Part shown: positions 38,291 through 50,786 of the stretch, one piece after another
How positions within the stretch are numbered: position 1 is the first letter of the stretch
How the letters are laid out: every line of letters begins with the position of its first letter
Assembly: GCA_013399855.1 (NCBI GenBank)
Contig: VXAY01002374.1
Span: forward strand, 343,036-407,035
Origin: Oxyruncus cristatus
Lineage: Eukaryota; Chordata; Aves; Passeriformes; Cotingidae
Length of the DNA: 64,000 nt
Direction: 5' to 3'
The notes under the pieces: model-generated
Seen by the model: only the letters and a program-made list of their open reading frames with translations
What the model was told of the DNA's origin: nothing
The model's database searches: none
Made by a program: the position numbers and the translations under genes

Positions 38291-38950
38291 TTAAATGCCA
38301 AACGATACAATCAAGAAAAAACTTATAAATGGGCACAGTGATGTGCCAATCCACCAGGCAATTTTAAGGAACAATATCTCTGAGCTGTCATAAGTATCCC
38401 TTGTAAAGTCAGGTCTGTTATCAGTCACAGTCAAAAGCCAAAGTAAATACAAGAAACTGTTAGTAAAAAAAAACCAAACAAAAAACCACCACAAAGCACA
38501 AAAAAACCCCCAACCACTGTAAAAGTCTATAGCGCACTCGTCTCCTTTACTCAGAACAACTTTGCTTTCCTCTCCCCATATGCAGAAAGAACTAATAAGT
38601 ACAGAAGAATGAACAAGAATTACAAAATGCATCTAAGGAACAAAACTGACCGACTAGAAAAAAAAAAAAAAGGTACTCTGGGTACATAAGTAAAATGCAA
38701 GAGAGAAGAGACAAACAGGATATTTATATATTCACCTTTTATATATACACACACATTTATGTATAAAAATATAATACTGTGTCTAATTAAACCTTGAAAC
38801 TCCTTGCTTTCAAAGGCTGCAGATGACAATTTAAACAATGTTAAAATATTCAGACAAGCTGACCAGGATGGAAGATGGTAGCTTAAAGTGAGCAGGTCAA
38901 ACACTATTAAACAAAAAACATACTGCCAAGGAAGTGGCTGGGTTACAGGA

Positions 38951-39163
38951 CCACAGAATATCCTGAGCTGGAAGGGACCCATCAGGATCATTGAGGCCAG
39001 CTCCCAGCCCTGCACACACAAGAATCACACCACGTGCCCGAGAACATTATACAAACACTTGTTGAACTCAGACAGGCTTGGTGCTGTGACCACTTCCCTG
39101 GAGAGCCTGTTGCAGTGCTCAACCACCCTCTGGGTGAAGAACCTTTTGCTGGTACCTAACCTA
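38951..39163 (-). mobile_element. CR1 LINE, minus orientation, 3' part of a split copy
   Basis: Read on the minus strand it is a CR1 3' region. Its 3' end sits at 38951 (CCACAGAATATCCTGAGCTG on plus) and it runs through the ACCACTTCCCTGGAGAGCCT and CTCTGGGTGAAGAACCTTTT blocks to GGTACCTAACCTA. The expected continuation, AAACCTCCCCTGA, is found on the far side of the plus-strand CR1, at 39521. Confidence 0.9.
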
Positions 39164-39206
39164 CAACTATCTGAAAGGAGGCTCTCTACAACTATCTGAA
39201 AGGAGG
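39161..39206 (+). repeat. 21-bp tandem direct duplication at the CR1/CR1 junction
   Basis: The same 21 bases (beginning CTACAACTATC and ending AAAGGAGG) occur at 39161-39181 and 39186-39206, separated by CTCT, for a period of 25. The sequence is the CR1 AACCTGAAAGGAGG-type region, so the duplication affects the start of the plus-strand element. Confidence 0.93.
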
Positions 39207-39517
39207 TTGTAGCCAGGTGGGGGTTGGTCTCTTCTCCCAGGCAACCAGCCGTCAGACAAGAGGGCATGGCCTTAAGCTGTGCCAGGGGAGGTTTAGGTTA
39301 GATATCAGAAAGAAATTCTTTACAGAGAGAGTAATCAGCCATTGGAATGGGCTGCCCAGGGAAGTGGCGGATTCTCCATCCCTGGAGGTTTTCAAGACGA
39401 GGCTGGACGTGGCACTTAATACCATAGTCTAGTAACCACAGTGGGGTTGGATCAAGGGTTGGACTTGATGATCTCCGAGGTCCTTTCCAACCCGTCTGAT
39501 TCTATGATTCTATGATT
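39164..39517 (+). mobile_element. CR1 LINE 3' end inserted inside an opposite-strand CR1
   Basis: A 5'-truncated CR1 in plus orientation with TTGTAGCCAGGTGGGGGTTG, GCTGTGCCAGGGGAGGTTTA, GAATGGGCTGCCCAGGGAAG, GGGTTGGACTTGATGATCTC and a tail of ATTCTATG octamers. CTA flanks both sides (39161-39163 and 39518-39520), a plausible 3-bp target duplication. Its 5' end holds a direct repeat (39161-39181 and 39186-39206). Confidence 0.92.
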
Positions 39518-39552
39518 CTAAACCTCCCCTGACTCAGCTTCATTCCAATTAG
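39518..39552 (-). mobile_element. CR1 LINE, minus orientation, remaining piece of the split copy
   Basis: CTAAACCTCCCCTGACTCAG continues exactly where the minus-strand CR1 was interrupted at 39163. The match fades after about 35 bases, which would be the 5' truncation point of the older element. Confidence 0.75.
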
Positions 39553-42500
39553 ACACTTCCTGGGCTGGAGAAGTTCACAGACTTTGGGACTGCTATCAGA
39601 AAGCATTCTACAGAGTATCACTATGATCACCCTGATCTTAGTGTATTCCCTAGAGCACCTGCTGTTAGTCACTAACCACAGCAAGATACTGAGATAGATA
39701 CTTTCTTTCTGATCCAGTACAGCAGGCTTGCACATGGTATTGGTCTAATATATTATGAAGTTCCACACTTTTAGAAATATAAAAGGAAGTGGCAATGAAC
39801 CATTAATACTACTGAGTTTGAATGAATTTGGACACAGGATTCCTTCCACATCTTTAATTCTCCTATCCCTAGAGCTGACTTTAGCTTTTTTTTTTTAAAA
39901 CACACTTTTACAACCACAACTTGACAGAGCAATTATAAGCACAACCAGTTATTTACCTAGTATCTGCTAAACACATGAAATGAAAGAAATGCATCACAGA
40001 GAAAAGATAGGGAATGTATAAAGACTTCCATGTCTAACCTAAATAGAGAAGAATTGTCCCTCCATAACTTCATTCAAAGTCCTGAAGCTGGTTACCAGAA
40101 GTTAACCAGGGAACAGATACACACACCTGCTCTTCGCAGAAGTACATCAGGCAATTATGGTGAATGGTTGAGAAATATTTCCCAATTCTGATCAACAAAC
40201 CTATAAAAAGCTAATTCAACGTTACAAACTGTTGAATATGCCAGGTAACCACACTTATACTATATGTGCCAAATTGCAGCTGCACCACTTCTATTTTCAC
40301 ACTTCAGGTACTAACTGAAGTCTCCAGGATTCGCTGCTGTCTAGAGATGCTTTCAGTTACAAGCCTATAAAAGACATCATAAGCAAATCTACACCAAAAA
40401 GCATTTCTCTGTCCAGAGATACCAAATATGATGGAGGAACACTTATTCATGGCACTGAGACACTGTCCATAAGCATGCTTTTCTAGACTCTATCAAAAAT
40501 TTGAGGAAGACATTACTTAGATCAAGATTGGGTTAATCCCCTTGTGAAGTGGGAGTACAGAACTGTTTCTATAGTATTATTTGAACACTGTACAAAAAAA
40601 AAACCCAAAATGTTTTAACTCCGCTCCAAAACTTCAGCATTCCCAGATACTAACTTACTTACTGTGTCACTTGGAACAAGCTGTTTGAAACCATACTACT
40701 TTTGGTTTGTTTACTTATTATAAACAAAACTTTGTTTCTTGGGACAGCAAATAACTTAAATAACCACATCCAAGCACCTCCAACTCCTAAAGTACTACAA
40801 CTTAATACATAATCTGTAGTGACAGCCACAACTGAAATCAAACATTTGAAGAAAAAAGAAGCAACACATCTACAGTCAGTAGATTACGCCGTCTCCTGCT
40901 GCCCAATTAGGACTCTCTTCTAATGTTTTGCACAATGGTGCTGTCCCTTCTCATAAGCAAGTGGCTTTCAACAGCCAGGAGTACAGTTTTAACCTAAACA
41001 GCAACAGAAGTCAATTCTGGAAAATAGTAACATCAAGATACAGTTCTTTGCAACTTGAACTCGATGTAAGTACTGCTGTGTGGGAAATGTGAAGGGAAAA
41101 GGAAGAGAGGTCCCTATTTATTGCCTGGCAGCAAACTTTAATCACATCAAGATTCCCACTAGGTGGAGAAAAATCATCTTCAATCATGTTCTGCTTGGAT
41201 ACTCTTAGCTGGACAATATAATCGGGAGTTTGAATCCATACACTTTCACTTCAACTTGCATAAAGTTTCTGGGAAGAAAATTAGTTAATCATTTCTTTAT
41301 TCAGATTAAGAGTTCTAGCCCACTTCTGCCAATAATTTAGGGCTGAACTTTACAGTAATGCTATATCTATGATAAGGTAAATAAAAGTCAAGTCACAAGA
41401 GCCCGTATTCCAGTGATCCTTCACATTAACTGCCAAAGTAAGCCCGTCCTCACTTTATTCTGCCTCCACAATAAACCAAAAAGCCACAGAAAAGACTTTA
41501 TAGGAGTTCTGCTGCAATGAGGAAGATGGCAGTGGTACAGAGTACATCCTGCAACCAGCACCAGTGAGCATAAACAATCATCGCATGCAGCCTGAGCTGG
41601 TTCAGAGAAAAGCCATATCTCCTCAGCAAGGGCAAGCATCCCAGAGAGGTCAGTAGCACAATGAAGTTGTTCTTCACTGTTTCTGGTGATGATCAAACCT
41701 ACAATACCAACCACCAGGTATGCGAGAAGTCTCCAGACAGACATTCACAGACCAGCACGCAAGCATCTACTCATCTTTACAAATCTGGCCATACATAAGG
41801 AATCTGAGAAAAGCCTAAATCAGTTCCTGGGGAAGAAAAGACACCAGTCACAGCCCAGAGCCATGGCTCTAAAAATTAGTTATATGTCTTCAAAACTTCT
41901 GATTTACAAGAAAAATCACATAGAGAAGTATCAAAGAACTTCAATAGGGGGAGTCAGTGCACAAGAATTTTGTTTTAACACTTAAGAGGTTGCAGTTAAC
42001 CCTTGCAAATAAACAGCATCTTGCATCAAGGTGAAGTCTTGTCCTTGCCCTCCCACAAGGCACCTATACTGTGAACAAGCAACATAATCTTGCAAGTCAA
42101 GCATATTACCCCAAGTTGCAAGCTCTTTGCACAGTTTCTTTTACAGAAGAATTACTCACTTCTAAACAAGGTCCATTTATGCTCAACCATTGCATCAGAC
42201 ATACAGGAGATGTCTTACATTATGTGTACAAACCCTGTCTTGCAGAAGGGAAATTCAGAGGGCTGGTGCTAACAAAGCTGAGATGACTGTAGTAACACTG
42301 CCTCAAAAGAAAACACCATGAATTTTCCCCAAAATAGGACTACATAAGATTTCAAGAGCAAAGGAGGAAAAACACTGACTTGTAAGAACATAATATTATC
42401 TACTGACTAGGTTGCTATTGAAGCAATTAATGTTTGAAATCACGACAGAAGCCTCATACCATTGTCAAGTGCCCTATCCCTTATATCCAGGGTCAACTTC

Positions 42501-45500
42501 TAGAATATACTAGCAAGTATGTTCCATTCCTGGAAAATCTGCAACTCAATCCTTAATTGTACTACAGACCAATGAAAACAGACTTAGGAGGATGAATGTT
42601 TAGAGCTCAGTAGTCTGAAAACACCTGCAAAATATATCTTACCTTTCTACAAAGTAAGTTGAATGAGTTGAATGAGTTTGCCGTATAGCCTTCCACAGAA
42701 GTTGAGATCCTTGCCTTTGCAAAAGGTAGTTTACTTCTTGAGGGTTCACATCATCTAAATTAGTACGATTAAAAGATTGTGGAAGCATCAAAAGAAATGA
42801 CGGGGGCGGGGGGGGGAACAACAAACAACAAAAACTTCGTATGCCATCATGACTTCCCTGAAGAGCTATAGTTTTCTCAGAAAATCTTTGTCTTGATTAT
42901 CACTGCCCTTTTTCACACTGTGGGAGAAACACAAAAAGAAACAGCTGTCTAGCACTAGGAGCAGTGTAAGTATTTTTTGGTTAGGGCCAGCCAGAGATGC
43001 GAGTGTCTCAAACCAGAAAAAGTTTTTCAGACCATACCCTCTATATTGGTTACACATTTCTCTACTCTGCTGGTCAACTACAAAGCTGTTTATTTTGGTC
43101 TACTCCAGTGCCAGACTCTGTATGGCGAGCACAGTGATAATCACCCAAGTCCTCAGGGTTTAACAGTGCCAGAAGCTTCACCCAAGTCCTCTCTAGATAA
43201 GAAGTCAAGAACAGAGATTCTAGAGAAGTCTCAAAGTAGCAGGTCAGGATTAAATACAGAAAGAACATCTTGATCAGTATGGCAGTCCATCACAAGCCTT
43301 TCAGCATAAAGTTCCTTTCTCTTTCAAGACACTGCTCACAAGAGAGGCCTCTACAGGCTCAGGGAGGCTCTCCTAGCATTTGTTCCAGAGAAGCTAAACC
43401 CATACATAAATGTATCAGAGCAGGCCACCAAAAAATAAAGTTACAAGCTGCAAGGACTTCTTAAAAAAACGCCCCAAACTGCCAGGTGTTTTATTCTGAA
43501 AAGCACCAAGCAACAATAGATTCCAAACAACCCTCACACTAAAAGCAGCCATATAATCTATGACACACATCTGATCAGTAATTCCTGAATTCAGCTGAGT
43601 CAGGACAAGAGGTGTCTGCAGCTTTACTTTCCTTTATTCTTCCTGCAGCCCAGGCCAAGTACAGCAGCTCCTGAGGACCAAGTTGTTCAGCAGGTTCAGA
43701 CTCATGTACAAGACCCACGAGAAAAGAATCCAGTGAGCATCCGAACAACATTTTTTTCCCCTTGGTGTGATCATGTATTTGAGATGTGTTGTTATTGACT
43801 CTTGCGCTTTGGTTCTTGGAGTTCAGCCATTCCTGACTACTCTTCTGACAACATCATTCTCTTTGCATCAAGACATTCCACTTAGTAAGGTTTATGATAT
43901 TTGTGTCTTGGACATAACTACAGCATTATTCACACATACCCTAAAACTGACTCTCAAAACACCACCTGACACTTCTGGTTTAGAGGAAAATCATCTGCAA
44001 ATCCAATTTTAAAAGGGAAAATTGCTAACATACACAGATGTTATAAACAACCACGTGTTCCCACTAATCAAGGTATTTGAAAAATTAATATGCAAATAAA
44101 CCTAAAGCAGCTCAGCGATTGCATTCTACAAGAAAAATAATCTACTCAGTCTGTTTTACTGTTCAGAATTTCTATGGTCTTGGCATCAGGAGGCCAAGAA
44201 ATAATGAACCAGACTGAAATACAAATGTGTGCTTCTTGCATTTATGCTTACGGTGTGTACTGGCTACAGGACAGACAGCACTAGCTGCAGCTGACATACA
44301 ATATGCTTTAGAGAAATAGTTAAGCACAAAGCTTAATTTGATGAGAAGAAGTCTTCCAAAATTAGTCTTAAACCCACAGAAGTTCCATTTGAAATGTGTG
44401 TGCAGAAATAAGAAAATAAAACAATAGGTCATATTGCACTGCTACTTTTGTGTGGGCTAGTGTGTGATTCTGAACCTGTAATAGAAACTACAATATGGTT
44501 TAGTCCTCATCTGCAACGTGCTGAACAGTAATTAAGCATTTTAAAGAGCAACCAGAAAACCCATATTATTGTTCCTACTGTTCCTACAGAGTTGAGTGGT
44601 TTCACTGTCCCTAATAGCAATGTCCACTTTCAAAATAATACTAAGTCACCACTTAGCATTAGACTTACTCCCTGAGTTATACAAAGATATTTCTCAATGT
44701 TTACCTAGTAAAACAGTATAATTGTAGAAGCATTTTTCCTGAGGACTTGGAGAGGGAGCAGGAGGGTATTAGATCATTCAGGGATATGGCACACAGGTTA
44801 CCTGCTTCCTGACAAGGAACAGGCTACATATCCCAAGTTCTTTTGATACCCATCAGCATAAGGGCCAGATCCATACAGTAATGGAAGAGGGGATAAAACA
44901 ATCCATACAGACCACAACACCACATACAGCATCTTTGCTCCTCTGATTCAATAAAATTATAGATTTTCATCTGCTTTTTAAGAAGGGACATTTTTCTTTG
45001 AAAAGTAGATTAGTGTTTTCTCTTTACCTACTATAATAGAAAAGGCTCGTGATGAGTATTATGCATGTAGATCAGTAAATTAGATGTTATCACGAGTTTA
45101 TGTTGATAACGTAATGCACATAGAAAGATGCTGGTAGTTCAGACTGCCCATAAAGCATACCATGGCAGTAGTTAGTTTACAATGAATAGTTAGGGTAAAT
45201 AAACAGCACCTCGAGTTTTGTGGTGTTCTCATTTTGTTTCCATTCTGTTTATTAAAACCTGATTACGTATGCACATCTCAACTACATCATTGTTCCCAAA
45301 TTTACACTAACATTAGTTCAGATAAATTCCCAGCTCTCATACAAAGAGCAAAATTTTGGAAAGGGAAATCTTCCTGCTACTGCTGGAACGTCAGCAACTC
45401 AACTCCCCAACCCTCTGGAAGGAAACACTCATTGGGTGGAGTAGGTAGTGCAGACAAGAAATCCAAAGTTAGAGTAACAGAAGTAACATTGTCTCCCAGT

Positions 45501-47634
45501 GGCAAGGACATGCTTCCCACTGCCCCATTCCTTAGGGTTACAGATTACAGCAGCTGCCAGGTTAGCTGTCTCCTCTCTAAGGCAAGAGCTCCAAGCTGAC
45601 CACACGCAGAACTCACATTATTTCTCCCCTGCAAAAAGTCTCAAGGTAAAGAACTACATTCCCAGTAATCATCTTTCAATAAAAACTCCAGTTTAGTTTT
45701 AGTTTTTCAGCTTTCATATGAAAATAGTTTTTATGAAAGACTGAAAATTGTTCAAAACACTTTTAAAGGGGCATTTATAGCCACAGGCATTTTTAATTCC
45801 TTGAAACACATGGCTATGCATAAGATTAAGGATGTTAGAGCACACTGAATATTCCCTCTAGGTTAGTTCATAGACAGCATATAAAACAGCACATCACTAT
45901 GCAGAATGAGGGTTTTCAACATGAAGGCACACGTCACTTTGCTACACCTGAATGCAGAGATATCAATACCAAAGACAAAGCATGTGCCCACAGCAGGTTT
46001 CCTTAAATAGGACACAGATCAAGGACAGTCACAACAGAAGACAGGAGAGAGCACAGAGGGAAAGAAAACTTGTCTCTTAACACTGCACACCTCTGCAGAG
46101 TCCTGAGACTGCTGGAGATGAAGAAGCCACATCCTTAGGCCTTGCACACACTCCTACACTCATGCTACTCCCAAGCAGCCACAAGGTTTGTGGGCTGAGA
46201 TCCTATCTTTTATTAGACCAACATGTAAAGTGAACTTGTATGCTGGTCTAACACAAGATACTATCTCTGCATCCAACAAGATGGTACTTCTGCAGTCCTC
46301 ACCTTGCACAGGGGAACCCAATGACAAAATCTGACACTTTCAAAATTCAGTAATTACTAAGTTATAAATAAGACCTTTATATATTCAGCACTTGATCCAG
46401 AGTTAGTGTCCCAAATTTTTATCACAATTAATGATAAGTTTGGCAAATTAATTTAAGAGGTGTTCTTAGGGTGTGCATAAGAATTAAAATTAATAGTAAT
46501 TTACCTTGTTATTCCCAGTGAACAGCAAAAGGAGAAACATGGTCATTTGGAAAGTCTGTTGATTAACTATGGCATAGCAGAGAAAAGCAATAGCTCCACT
46601 CGGGGGAGGGGGGAGTGTTGGGTAGGAGGGGTAGAAGAGGTCTTTAAAATACTCTTACAACATACACATTACAAGTTATCTGCTACAGCAAAAGTCTTTT
46701 CAGACAAGGTAGAGTGAGAAAAATAGAGACTGCAGCATACTATAGCTAAGCAGTAAAATAAGCATCTTGCATCAGTTTAAAAGGGATCAAAAAATCCCTC
46801 AAATATCTATTATACACCCATTGTAGTGTCTGTAACAGGCAGCATTATCACTGCTGAACATCTCAACTACATCTGCTTCCTATTTAAACGTCTTTAAAAA
46901 TCTTGCATTTACTCTTTTCTCACAGATCAACAAAAATTTGGGGCATGTGTGGCAAAATTCATTACTTAGTTATGTAAATAATGCCAAGTATTTTAGGCAG
47001 AACTGCAGTAGTATAGTGTTAGAATTTTTTACCACTAGGTACTTTGCACAGAAAAAAAAATTAACTTACAAAAGTTTAAACAGAAAAAGATTTAGGAGTT
47101 TACTGTTCACCACAAAATATAGAGATCTGCTTCTGAAATTTCGTCAACCATTAAAAAGCATTTCGTCATTCAGAATTGTTCTGTCGTACCAATTCTCTGT
47201 AAAAGGACTATGATGCAGAACTGAATATATGGTGTAAGTAGCCTTCCTCTTCCACCTTTCAAAAAAAAAAAAAGCTTACTCAAGATAAATGTTACATTTG
47301 CTTTTTAGATGGAGGAAGGTAGCATTATTTAAATTTTATTTTCAATATATCTAGTAACAATCAAAATACAAATTTAATTTGCTGAGAAATTATATAGGGG
47401 GGAAACTGAAACAACCCACAACAGAAATTGTACTGTTATGTTCAATAGTTCTAAGAAAAAAAAGTGGAAAAAATTCATACATTTAGGTGAATAGCTTGTC
47501 CTTCATTACCTCCAGTCTTAGAACAGAATGCCAAAATTTTATTTGCAGAGTGCTACTTCTCCAGTAGTCACTGAATCCTTTAGAACTCTTTCAGATGGCA
47601 CCTAGATCTTGTTCAGAGTTAGTGGTGACCACAT
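39553..47634 (-). other. CNOT4: CNOT4 intron 1, 8.1 kb without recognised features
   Basis: AT-rich unique sequence. It includes G-rich runs at about 42800-42815 and 46600-46614. The minus-strand ORF at 41421-41744 and plus ORFs near 41686-42286 and 45234-45696 match nothing I know. No RNA gene is supported. Confidence 0.65.
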
Positions 47635-48024
47635 TGTCCCAGTTCTGACAAGGGCAGGGTTAATTTCTGCAGTAGCCAGAAGGGGTTATTCTATACCACC
47701 TCGAGTCACCTTCCTGGAGAGAGAGGGGGTCCCTTCCAGGTCAGGTAGCCTGAGGGAGGGAACAGTTGGGGAGTGTTGGGGTTTCCACTGGATGAGAAAT
47801 CACATGCGAGTCCTTTGCATCTTTCTTGTACCATTTCATTAGTATTGTTGCAGTTGCTGTTACTGTTCGGTGTCTCACTTCACTGCTGTTTTGAGTAAGT
47901 TGTTCTTATCTCAATCTGTTTCGTGCTTCCATTTCTCCTCTCCAACCCACTGCAGGGGAGGGGAGAATGGAGCAGTGCATGGTTCAGAGTGTTTCAGTAG
48001 GAACACCATTCCTAAACCACAACA
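47635..48024 (+). mobile_element. Solo LTR of an endogenous retrovirus, with 5-bp target duplication
   Basis: A 390-bp element beginning TGTCCCAGTTCTGACAAGG and ending CCTAAACCACAACA, so it has the TG...CA termini of retroviral LTRs. CACAT lies directly on both sides (47630-47634 and 48025-48029), a perfect 5-bp target duplication. No coding sequence adjoins it, so the provirus was lost by recombination between its LTRs. A 5-bp duplication is usual for ERVL-type (class III) elements; that family label is inference. It matches the split LTR at 9780-10471. Confidence 0.9.
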
Positions 48025-48029
48025 CACAT

Positions 48030-49181
48030 GTAAAGTATTCACTACACCTGTCAGACCAGGTCTCCAGCACCCACAGTATCCCACAGTTTGCCCATAACCC
48101 ACTAAGTTACCACTTGTGGGGGATAAACCAAGAAAAGGTCAGCCTGGAGTACCTTTCCATTCCTCCAGGTCAGCATAATTGTACACTTCTATGATTCTTT
48201 ACCTGATGTTTGCTAAACTTCTTTGACTGACAAAGAACTGAAGAATAGCACTAGACACACAAAAAGCTCTCCTAAACTCTTATTTACAGCATTCTATAAA
48301 GGTAGTGGATAGTTTACAAACACCAGTATTGATTCAAACCCTAATTAGTTTTACTCTGTAAATGCCATTAAACCCTCACAAGTCTTAATATGAGTCAAAA
48401 GAGTGAGAATTTTGTCTGTTGCTTTCCAGTTTTTAAAGGAAATACAAGTGCTAATGTACTGAAAAATAACGTGTCCTTCAGCATTCATCTAAGAGCAATA
48501 CCAATGTAACAATAGGAAAGTTTAAAAATGCTTTTATAATTACTCAAACAAAACTACCAAGCTTGGGAAAGAACACCCACAAAATCTAGAATTACTAGTG
48601 TAAAGGACATTATCCATAGGTACAGTGCATATATGAAGATAAGTGCTAGGACCAGATTTCCTTCATCTCCCAAGGCACACTGCATAAAATATGAAACACC
48701 ATAATGATGTCTAACACCTAATTTCATCTTTCATTTGGGGGTCTATTTGTATTCCTAATCATCACAAGAAAGCTAAAGGTTTTAGTTTAAGCAGAAAATA
48801 AAGACTAAGTTCTGCTATAAGATAAACCACAGTGTACTTGCAGTCACAGATTAAAGAAGTTATTCTGGATTATCAAAACCGTGCTTTTTAGCCAACAGAA
48901 GTAAAGGATGTTTCTTCTGCTTTTTACGAAGACACAACTACAAAATGAGCATCTAACCAAATACAGCATTGTTGCTATTCCTGAGGTTTTGAAGGACAAA
49001 CAAGAAGAAAAACCTCACAGGAAAGACAGGAATAAAAACACCCACAAAAACCCCACCACACACACAACCTAGTCCAACTCTAATACTAAACCACTTTTAT
49101 TCCAACACATCCTTAGCCTGACTACTGTTGTGGAAGGGAAATGCCTGCCCCTGCAGTACCATGGACAGGGTATGGAAAAGC
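48030..49181 (-). other. CNOT4: CNOT4 intron 1, 1.15 kb, no feature
   Basis: AT-rich unique sequence between the LTR and the CR1 cluster. There is a short C/A-rich run near 49034-49070. Nothing else is supported. Confidence 0.7.
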
Positions 49182-50299
49182 TCACAGAATCAAAGAATAT
49201 GCTGAGTCGGAAGTAACACACCAGGATCATGGAGTCCTACTCCCGGTCCTGCTACACAACACCCCAAGAATCACACCATGTGCCTGAAAGCATTCTTCAA
49301 ACACTTCAACTCAGACAGGTTTGGTGCTGCGACCGCTTCCCTGGGGAGCCTGTTCCAGTGGCCAATCACCCTCCAGGTGAAAATCCTTTTCCTTTTATCA
49401 AACCTAAGCCTACCTGACTCAGGTTCATGCTGTTTCCTCGAGCCCTGTCACTGGTCACAAGAGTGAAGAGATTGGTACCTGCCCATCCTCTTCCCCTCAA
49501 GGGGATGTCGAAGATCGCAATGAGGTCTCCCCTCAGTCTCCTCTTCCCCAGCCTGAACAGACCAAGTGACCTCAGCTGTGCCTCACACGCCTTTCCCCCA
49601 AGACCCTTCACGATCCTCATTGCCCTCCTTTGGACACTCTCTAACAGGTTAATCTCTTTCTTCTATTGTGGTGCCCAAAACTACACACAATATTCAAGGT
49701 GAGGCTGCACCAGTGCAGGGACAATCCCCTCCCTCAACTGGCTGGTGATGATTTGCCTGATGCCCCCCCACCCAGGACACAGTTGGCCCTCGAGTCAGCA
49801 GCGCCCTGAATGCCAGATATTCAATTGGCCATCAACCAGGACGCTCAGGTCCCTTTCTGTTGCTGCTTTCCAGCCTCTCATTCCCCAGTCTGTACCGACA
49901 ACCAGAGTTGCTCCATCCCAGGGGCAGAATCCAGCACTTGCCCTTGTTAAGCTTCACGTGGTCAGTGATTGCTCATCTCTCTCATTTTTTTGAGGGCCTC
50001 TCTACCCTTGAGAGAGTCAACAGCTCCTCCCAATTTAGTGTTGTTGGCAAACTTAGTATTCCTTTGAGTCCTGTGTCCAAATCATTAATGAAGATGTTGA
50101 AGAGAACTGGGCCGAGGATGGAGCCCTGCAGAACCCCACTAGTGACAGGTCGCCAGCCTGATGATACCCCCTTCAATATAACCCTTTGTGCCCAACCTGA
50201 GAGCCAGTTGCTCACCCATTACACAGCACAGTTATCCAGCTGTGTGCTGCGTGTTTTGTCCAGAAGGATACTGTGTGAGACAGTACCAAAAGCTTTGCT

Positions 50300-50464
50300 N
50301 NNNNNNNNNNNNNNNNNNNNNNNNNNNNNNNNNNNNNNNNNNNNNNNNNNNNNNNNNNNNNNNNNNNNNNNNNNNNNNNNNNNNNNNNNNNNNNNNNNNN
50401 NNNNNNNNNNNNNNNNNNNNNNNNNNNNNNNNNNNNNNNNNNNNNNNNNNNNNNNNNNNNNNNN
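50300..50464. other. Assembly gap (165 N)
   Basis: A run of undetermined bases inside the CR1 reverse transcriptase region. The flanks fit the same element, so the missing sequence is probably CR1, but its true length is unknown. Confidence 0.99.
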
Positions 50465-50761
50465 AAAGTTTGCTAAAGTCCAAAAAGGATTACATCTGCT
50501 GGCTTTCCTAGATCAACTAGGTGGGTTACCCTGTTGTAGAAGGAAATCAGGTTTGACAAAACTTTCCCCTCATGAAGGTTGTGACTAATGGCTGTGTTGT
50601 CCGCCAGGTGTTTTCCAATAGCTCCCAGAATATCTTTTCACTGAAGTGAGACTGACAGGCCTGTAGTTTCCAGAGTCCTTCTTCCTGTCCTTTCTGAAAA
50701 TCAGAACAATATTTGCCAGCTTCCACTCAGCCGGGACCTCTCCAGATTCCCAAGACCACTC

Positions 50762-50786
50762 AAAAAAAAAAATAAAAAAAAAAAAA
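50762..50786. repeat. A-rich tract interrupting the CR1 reverse transcriptase
   Basis: A11-T-A13 on the plus strand. On the element's sense strand it is a T-tract falling between the [13 protein letters not shown] piece and the [11 protein letters not shown] piece, where CR1 elements normally encode a short conserved segment. Confidence 0.95.

Noticed and set aside
39217..39432. A plus-strand ORF ending [24 protein letters not shown]
   Set aside because: This is the usual translation of a CR1 3' region, already explained by the nested CR1, and not a gene.
41421..41744. A 107-codon minus-strand ORF that reads like a membrane protein
   Set aside because: There is no known family, no flanking splice signals I could defend, and overlapping ORFs on the other strand. 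I kept it out of the feature list.
9780..48024. The two LTRs as the ends of one 38-kb provirus
   Set aside because: They are in the same orientation, but the sequence between them is CNOT4 exons and introns, and the second LTR has its own 5-bp target duplication. They are independent insertions.
49860..50588. A 242-codon plus-strand ORF spanning the N gap
   Set aside because: It is open only because N codons are read through, and it lies antisense to a CR1 element whose minus-strand reverse transcriptase pieces explain the sequence.
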